The position numbers were made by a program, and so were the translations under genes. DNA of 64,000 bases from Verticillium longisporum (taxonomy: Eukaryota; Ascomycota; Sordariomycetes; Glomerellales; Plectosphaerellaceae). Shown here one piece after another: positions 56,764-64,000 of the stretch. The notes below the pieces were generated by a model, which had not been told where the DNA came from, made no database searches, and was given only the letters and a program-made list of their open reading frames with translations. Location of the stretch: the NCBI GenBank assembly GCA_019188255.1, contig JAETXT010000003.1, positions 5,084,001-5,148,000 on the forward strand, in the 5' to 3' direction. Position 1 is the first letter of the stretch; each line of letters starts with the position of its first letter.

Positions 56764-59700
56764 CCCACCCCCACCTCCCCCCCTTCCTTTGGACGACATT
56801 CGCTAGTCGGTCGCCTCCACTGTAACAGCACATCTTCACTTCTCTGCACATAGTTTTTCCCTCTGAAATTTTGGTGTTTATTTTCTATTGTTCGACACTC
56901 TTACCACACTTCTTCAAGCTCCCCTGCAACGGGCACAGGGGGGCCACGAAACGAAACGGCCGACACACAGGCACACCCGAAGAGATCCCCGTATCAGAGT
57001 TCGGATCAGTTCTGCACAATACCCATAAGCATTTACCTCCGGCGTACCAGGATTAGAGACGCACCAATTGTGGCATATGTCTCGAAGTCATTTTTCTTTG
57101 TTTGTTTTTTTCATTCTACGTATCCTTGGGCATTACCAACCTCGACGGTCTTGGCGGGGCAAGGTGCTATCATTATTTTGGGCAGGGAGAACAGGTAGTC
57201 TCTTCGCTTTTTTTCTGTTTTCTTTGTCAGGATATTTAGCAAGGGCGGGATGGCGAACGTTGGGCAACCGATCCCACGGACTGGGCGGCCCCGGGCATTG
57301 GGATGAGTCGAGGACAAGGGACCAGGAAGCATACAGGCCGTGCACCATGCTTAGCAGTGCCTAGCAGACCAGGGAGATATAGATTTGGAGACCATTCGAT
57401 GCCAGACGAGCGCGGATGAGGACTACCATAGGACCAAAAAGTTTCATATCCTCGCCTCTTTTTTTTCTGTTTCCACTTGTTTATCTTGGGGCGTTGGACA
57501 CAGATGTCAAATGAGTTCCTTCGACGTGTTGGTCTGTGTGGTGTGGAGTCTCGGGGACGTTTATGACTGACAATGATGTGTTGCACGGATCGCACGGAGC
57601 TTTGTTTCTTTTTTTTTTCTGGGGTACTTGGCACATGGCGTAGCATGGGTGGTCTTGGCTCGACACTCGGGGTGGGCTCAGGACTGTGTTCACGAGGCCG
57701 GCGGCGCGCGCGACTTCCATGATTCTTTTTCTTTCTCAGCATTGCGGGCATTTGGGGCACATCAGATGAGCGAGCGAGCGAGCATTGAGCGAGTGGAGAG
57801 GAGGGGGGCCAAAGCACCTTGCCGGGCTTTTCGGGAGCGGGATCATACGACACAAAGTCGTCAGGATTACATCGCTTTTGGTTGCGAACAGCGCGCGCCG
57901 CGTTTCTACTCCCTTTCTCTCGCCTCGAACGTGACGTGACATGAGATGATGTGCTTGGGACGTCTCTGCCTGGCGTACGCACGCCATGGGTACATGTCCC
58001 CTTTCGCCGCCTTCCATCCTCCGAACAGGTCCGCTGTTCAGACGACCAGTTGAATCAGCCCCCGGGGGCCCCTAAACCACTGTGTGTCTGGTACGGCAAG
58101 TTGCGCCACGTCGTACATGATCCATCAAGTGGATGAGGCGGCGCGCCCAAGCTCCCAACAAGTCGCCGGGCGCCTGTGTTTTTGTCTTCGGTCCTTTAGT
58201 TTTTTTGGGGGGTGACGTACTTATTTCTACAACGGCGGCCGCACGGAGCTGGAGCCGACTGGCTGGAAGTACTAGTATTGTGGATGGGCTGAGTTGGAGC
58301 TGAGACGACAAGCGTCTTTGCTCCTTCTTTCTGCCTTGCTGACTTTGGGTCTCGCAACCGACGTTTGCGGTTGCGGGGCGTGGGTTGTCAGCCTCGCAGC
58401 GGGGGCCTTGAGGAGGGCACGTACCTACGGTAGGCGGATCTTGAGCAGGCGGGAGAGGGCAGTACAGTAGTTGATGGGGCCGGCGGTGGGTGTTTCTGTT
58501 CACGACGGCTTGCTGTTTGTATAGGTGATTTAGGGACCGTCCGTGTGGCCTGCGCGTTTTCTCGTGGCAGGTGTATTTTTGGCTCGGGGCTTGAGGACCG
58601 CATGGCCCCGTCTCTGTTTTTGGGCTGTCCTTGGTCGGCGGCATCTAGTATACGAGACTACTATGTATACGAAGGTTTCTACTCTGATCCGTGTCACGGC
58701 TGTGCGGCTCCGGTCTTGGCGGGCATGACGACTGTTTTCTGCGTATTGCTCAGGAATCCGAGGGCCCCCAAGCCAGACCTGTTCGCTGAAGAGGAGCGCC
58801 GGCGATGTCAGCGCGGGAGGGTTCAGCGAGGCAACTCGATTGGGAGATTTTCGTGCATGAGACGGGATGGGGGGGTTTGCGATTCTTGGTTGGTCTTGGT
58901 GTGGTCGAATTGAGTTCCGCACATGTCGCACATCTTGGGCTTGGCGACCGCGCACGACAGACTTGCAGTTGAATGCAGGGGGTGGATGGATACATGCTAT
59001 GGATACACAAACATGATTTACACACACACACACACACACACAAATTCATGGTCAAATTGAGTAGCGTCGTGGGGACATGATTGCGCGGAGAGAGAAAGGT
59101 TCCAAATAAAAGAGAGAAAGCCAGTGGGAGAAAAATTGGGACAGGCCGGGCCAGACGCCGAGTGTCCCTCACACAAGGTGGGTTCATTAAAAAAAAATAC
59201 GTCGATCGATTAGAGTTCGTGGATGGTTCTGGATCGCTGCGCGGATCGATTTGGTGGGGGATCGTTATGGGGAGGGGGGTGGTGGGTAGGCCTGTCTGTT
59301 ACAGAGGCGTTGGGTTCGGACATCACTGCATTTCGTAGGCCTGACGAAACGTTGACTGATCTACCGACTGTATTCTCAAGGTACCGAATTTGTTGGGGCC
59401 ACGGTACTTCCGAGGCAACTCAGCAATGACAGCAGGCTAGGTAGTCAATACATCGCCCGCTCGCTGGCGTGCGGAGGACTGGTCTTGAGCCCGCGAGCTC
59501 CTGCTGCTTGGCGCGAAAACAAGGTGCGCGTTCCCTGGCGGATCGAGGAATGGTGCCTTCATCGTGGCGTCACGTCAAGAAGGGGGGAACGCTTTTTTTT
59601 TCTTTTTTTCTTTTTTTCTTTCGCATGCGTCGGCCATTGGGTCGACATTCGGCCCTCGGAGTGAGGAGAGCCATGGCCACGATGGAGTGAGGGGTAGAAC

Positions 59701-60055
59701 ACGTCCAGCATACCTACAGCAGGTAGGTAGGTACAGTCCAAGCATCATGATTTGGAGATGTGCGGGGTTCCTCTCCTTGTCGGATGCGGGGAACGGAAAC
59801 TGGAAACCAGCCGCGTGTTTTTAGGCCAGGGACAGGACCGGAATGGGGTAGAGGAGGTGGGGGCGTGTCGATAGCAGACGAGGTACCGATCTAACGCACA
59901 CCAGGCCAGTTGCTCTCCAAGGAAGTGGTGGGAGGGATGGATGGGCAGATGAAGGGATGGCGCGCACCTTGGGTGGAACAAGAAACATACATGGTGGGAG
60001 ACTGTCATTCAAACGTCATTCTCGTTTGCCCGGCGGCGCCAGGCTTTCCTCTGCC
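56764..60055. other. 3.3-kb region between convergent genes, no gene supported
   Basis: This stretch holds the 3' flanks of plc1 and zw10. It is rich in T-runs and G-runs, has a (CA)n tract at 59019-59042 and a short TAGG repeat near 59715-59730. The largest frame (57236-57982, minus, 248 codons) is Arg/Lys/Pro-rich and matches nothing I know; I leave it out. Confidence 0.5.
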
Positions 60056-63000
60056 TCAGGTAAGCACTGGCTGAGGCCGCTCCCGAATCTCCCGGATCGT
60101 CTCCTTCGTTCTCGCGTTCGCTTCAAAACTGGCCTCGATGAGATCCACCACCTCGTCCGCCGAAAAGTACAGGCTCAGCTCGCTGTCGCACCACAGATAC
60201 TTGACCTCGTTGAGGTTCGACTGCAGCACCTCGCTGAGGTACTTCAGCCGCAGCCACGAAGACGCGTACTGCGCCGTCGCCGGAATCTCCTCCGCATCCG
60301 GCGCCGTCTGCTCGCGGCCCCCCGCCGTCGCCGCCGAAGACGATGGCCGCGAAGGCAGGAAGAGGTCGTCGAGCTCCGTCACCTTGGCAATGAGCTGGGC
60401 AATCTTGTACGCCTCGTCCTGGCCCACCGACGCCATGTCCATGACGTCTGATATAATCTTGGTCGCCAGTCTGTCGACGAGCGCGCCCACCGCCTGGTAC
60501 CAGACCGACCGCGCGAGAATCGACTCCCACGTCACCGCCATCGACCGCACCCGCGCCATGGCCGAGTCGATGCAGCTGTCCATCTCGTCCTGCTGCATGA
60601 GGCTCTGCTCGCCGCCCACGAGGTCGCCGAGCACCGTCTTCTGCGTGCTGAGCTCCCCGTGTACGCCCGGTTCGCGAACCCCTGCAGGCCCTTGACGTCG
60701 TTGTCGATCCGCAGCATGTTGCGTGCCCGCGGCGTTACATCGTCCCGTGCCTTCCACCTCTCGCCCACCTCACTTAACCTCTCCGCCAGATACATGGCGT
60801 CGTTGTACAGCAGCCTAGTGTCGCCCCATGTTAGTAAAAAAGAAGGCAAGCCTAGACCGGGCCTAAAACCCCGGCCACGCGAGGCTTCGGCATTTCAAAA
60901 CTCACATGTTGCCGCCCAATTCCATGGCGTAGTAGTGTGGCGAAACGGCCCGGAACATCGCCAGGGCCAACGTCGGCAGACTGAAAAGCCCCGGCGCTGC
61001 CGCAACCACTGGGTTGTTCTCATTGCTGCCGCCTGTTAGCCATCCTGCTTACCTAGTTGCCTAGCAATCCCATTGCTCGTGTGAAAGCAAACTCACCTAG
61101 CTTGCGTCAGCGTCGCGCCGTCTTCCAGGATAGCGAGGATAAGTTCCAGGACAGGGTCCGGCATCGATGAGATGTGGTACGTCTCCTTGAGCACCATTTC
61201 CCGACTTTCTTCGGCCGTCGACGTCGATTTGGCCCGCTTGGCGGCTGCTGGTGTTCGTGCTGGCGCTGGCGCTGGTGCCGGCACGGATGTTGACGCAGCT
61301 GCAGCATCGCCATCATCGTCTCCCCAACCCCATGCTGCTGCTGCGTCATCGTCATCTTCCTGGCCCTTCTTCGGTTCCTCGCTATCGCCCTTGGCACCTG
61401 CTGTCTGGTCATCGTCGTCCCATCCCCATGCATCCGCGCCGTCGTCTTCCGGCGGGGCGTCATGCTTGGCCTCGGACTGCTCCAGTGACCCGTGGGACTC
61501 GTGCTCGGGTTCGGGCTGGCCAGCATCTTCCTCACCCCATGCTGCGCCCCAGTCATCGTCGTCGGCTTGTGCAGCAACTCCATTGGCCGCGAGCTCCTTG
61601 CCCTCCGACCGTGATACCATTTGCTTCTCCACCTTTTCAACCTGCCGCGTCTCGCCCAAGCCTGACCTGTGTTAGTAAGAGACCACAGGACGAGATTGAA
61701 CCGACGTTACCTTCTGATATCCTGTTGCGTACTGCATCCAAAGCCGTTTCCCTGCACTTAGCAAGCCAGATTGATGGAGCATTGCCGACCCATTCCTTGA
61801 GTTCTGTGAAGCCTGAAAACCCGTTCTGCTCCAGCGCGGAGCAGAACGCGCTCGCGGATTTGATGACGGCCTGGAACTGCCCAATATCCCGCAGTGAAGA
61901 GGGAACCGCCGCGTCCAGCCACGTGCTGACCAGCCGTGGGACAACATCGCTCATCATGATAGGACTTAGATAAATCAACAGGTCTGGTGGCAATCGTTTG
62001 GCTAGGAATTCGACGACTTTTTGAAGATCGGCAAAAAGATCATCAATCGTTCGTCCAGCCTCGCCTCGCGCCTCGAGGACGTTCTGCATACGGTCAGTCT
62101 CGCAAGCACAATGCCAAACAAAAAAGGTCCCAGGAGTAGAGAGCATACCTCGCTTGCCTGAATTGCCAACAGCTGCGGTGCCCTTACATCCATTCGAGGC
62201 GAGACGATCGCCCGGTCAATATCCTGCCAAAGCTGGGACATTCGGTCATCAACCTCCTTGTAGGCTTCCAAACCAATGACCGCCTCACTCAGCGTCATCT
62301 GCTCAGCTAGTCCTAGTCAGCAGTCTGCAGTCAGGCCAGTGAATCAGCTGCATACTCTCTCGTTGGCTGTAAATGGACAATCGCTTGGTCTCGCTGTCGA
62401 CATGTACCAACGTGTTCCAGACATGGTCGAACACTTTGTGTACAGCAGACTTGAGCTCAAATGCGCGCACATCGAGAAGGCGCATCACTCTGCAGCTCTT
62501 CTTGTTGACAGGCACATTGTCAAGCTCGGTCCAGGACTCTGCCAACGGTCAGCCCATGCTCTACGCCCTCTTCACGCTTCGAAACGAGGTTCGTACTTTC
62601 AAGTAACCTCAAAGCGTCCAAAATGCGGCGCTCGTTCATTGCTTGTTCCACTTCGGCCAGCAGGTCATTGACGTATCGAATGCCCGTCAACGCCTCGTGC
62701 AGCTGCTGGCTGTATAGGACCTCCCTCCGCAAAAATTCCACATGGTCTACTGCGTCCTGTATCGTCTTGCCGGAAACATCGGGAGCCTCTGATTGTCGGA
62801 CAATGTCGTCTGCTAGTCGTTTGGATCGGAGAATGTCTTCCTGCAGCGTCTTCGCGTTTCGGACCCACGAACTCACGTCGCCTTTTGTTTCCTCGTTGAT
62901 GGTGTGTATCTCAGACTGCCCAGAGTCAGTGCCCGTATTCTATCTCTTCCTCGTCGTATGCCGTACCTCGAGCTGGCCCTTGGCCCTCGCCAGAGCCTCG

Positions 63001-63134
63001 ATGGCTGGGGATAGGTCGCCTTCGGCAAGCGAGAGGGAAGATACGCCCTCGTCGGGAAATTCGCCCTGCAGCGCAAACGCCACAATGGCATCGCCAAGCT
63101 GCGTCGCTGTTCTTGTGTCGGTACCGACGGCCAT
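60056..63134 (-). CDS. zw10: Zw10/Dsl1-family vesicle-tethering protein, 8 exons (one apparent 1-nt frame break)
   Basis: Minus-strand exons are 63134-62967, 62915-62597, 62538-62356, 62306-62149, 62083-61711, 61661-61097, 61025-60906 and 60814-60056. They join to 882 codons with stop once one missing base is allowed in the C-run 60655-60658, where the product should pass from FANRAYTG to ELSTQKTVLGDL. Every intron is 49-91 nt with GT-AG borders and keeps phase. Family marks include TRTATQLGDAIVAFALQGEF, VRNAKTLQEDILRSKRLADD, LRREVLYSQQLHEALTGI, CRVMRLLDVRAFELKSAV, then AMFRAVSPHYYAMELGGNM and LLYNDAMYLAERL. Exon 6 carries an acidic, Trp-rich insert (DDDDWGAAWGEED and three similar copies). 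Zw10/Dsl1 proteins tether Golgi-derived COPI vesicles at the ER through the Dsl1 complex; in animals Zw10 also acts at kinetochores. The short acidic-Trp motifs recall COPI-binding sequences of Dsl1. Confidence 0.86.
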
Positions 63135-64000
63135 GTTCGTGGATCGTGTAGGTGCGTGGTTGTTGGCAAACAGCTTCGCCAGGCATGAGAAATGCCACGA
63201 CGTCACCGAATTGTATGGCGTTTGCTGGGGCGCGAGCTCGGGTGGACGTGGTAAAGAATAAGGCCGCCGATATGCGGTCTCGCAAACCACCAGTGGCTTC
63301 AAATATGTTGGAAGAAAAGGTAGTACTCAAGCAGACAAACCACGTCGTCATTCGTCGCAAGACAGGGAAGCTGTCCAGGAAGCCGGGACAAGCTGTCATG
63401 TACCCCTGTACCTCAATAGCGGGCGCCAGCGCTTATCGCATCGAGCAATCCACCGCCTTTCTCTCCTGTGCGCGGCTCATTGGCCAATCACACATGCGTA
63501 CGCGTGCCCCTCGTTGAGATGCTGCTCTTGCACCCCGCCAAAATGTATGCCAGAAGACGCTTGGCTTCATACACACATTGTTCTTCTCTATTGTTCAACC
63601 GCTTGTTGCTCCATACCAGCTCACGAATAGAACGTTCGGGTCGTTTCCTTTCCATCATTTCCTTTGCCTCCCTCGTCGGCCCTTATAAGAAGTGGGCAGG
63701 CTGCGAGTCCTTCTGCCTGCTGCCACCGCCGTTACCCCTCCTTCGCCCCCACGAGTCAAAACGCTCCAGACGATTTCAAGGCTGCCACTGAGTGGTGGGC
63801 ATCGTTGGTCTGTGAGCTCCAGGCAACAGCACCATTGGCTTCACTCTTTGCGTAAACGGTAAGCAGAGCTGCATGGCTTCTCTTCCTCATTCTCACGTCT
63901 ATTTCACACAACACTTCCTGTCCATCTCTGAGTGCTCGTTCAATTCACTTGAATCATTCTTTGTTACTTCATGTGATCTTCCTGTATACCTCCTCGAGGC
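63135..64000. promoter_or_regulatory. Upstream region of zw10 and probable promoter of a gene to the right
   Basis: The first part is the zw10 promoter. TATAAG at 63684-63689 is followed by C/T-rich sequence (63710-63760, 63870-63990) on the plus strand, which looks like the promoter and leader of a gene beyond the window. No coding sequence is visible. Confidence 0.35.

Noticed and set aside
57236..57982. Minus-strand 248-codon basic frame between plc1 and zw10
   Set aside because: Its composition reflects T/G-rich 3' flanking DNA; it has no conserved motif and poor start context.
59469..59530. tRNA-like look of the sequence around GGTCTTGAGCCCGCGAGC
   Set aside because: The would-be T arm does not pair over 5 bp and the acceptor stem cannot be found.

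Overview
The window is nuclear DNA of a filamentous ascomycete (Pezizomycotina, most likely a Sordariomycete). The reasons are GC-rich coding DNA, short GT-AG introns of about 50-90 nt, protein families with fungal-type architecture (Shg1, Alb1, Pol12, bZIP/DUF3425, fungal PI-PLC), and an AT-rich island with the signature of repeat-induced point mutation (RIP). I cannot name a species.

Left block, 0.8-17.8 kb: conserved housekeeping genes. These are an Shg1/COMPASS protein with a long SR-like tail (+), a triose-phosphate/nucleotide-sugar-type transporter (-), a membrane-anchored ubiquitin hydrolase (-) diverging from the ribosome-biogenesis factor Alb1 (+), the spliceosomal protein MFAP1 (+), and DNA polymerase alpha subunit B (-), convergent with MFAP1 at a spacing of 128 bp. 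A decaying array of 10-bp repeats lies upstream of MFAP1.

Accessory block, 18-33 kb: a five-exon bZIP/DUF3425 transcription factor (-), a secreted protein with a very long Gly-Gln repeat tail (+), a 648-bp hAT-type MITE with an 8-bp target duplication, a secreted cyclase-like gene broken by one in-frame stop, transporter debris, about 3.2 kb of heavily RIP-mutated DNA containing a tRNA-like sequence, a short-chain dehydrogenase (-), and a mosaic of epoxide-hydrolase and ankyrin fragments.

From about 33 to 53.4 kb I find no supportable gene. This desert is not AT-rich and not visibly RIP-mutated; it holds simple repeats, a strong G-quadruplex motif and CCTAGGTA-type repeats. To its right lie an intronless phosphoinositide phospholipase C (+) and an eight-exon Zw10/Dsl1 vesicle-tethering subunit (-).

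Three otherwise intact conserved genes (Shg1 twice, ubiquitin hydrolase, Zw10) carry reading-frame breaks, each explained by exactly one missing base inside a short homopolymer. This points to systematic homopolymer under-calling in the assembly rather than gene death. The best biological observations are a 6-nt micro-exon in the transporter, a 60-nt stop-free intron in Pol12, the hAT MITE, and the GQ-repeat secreted protein.
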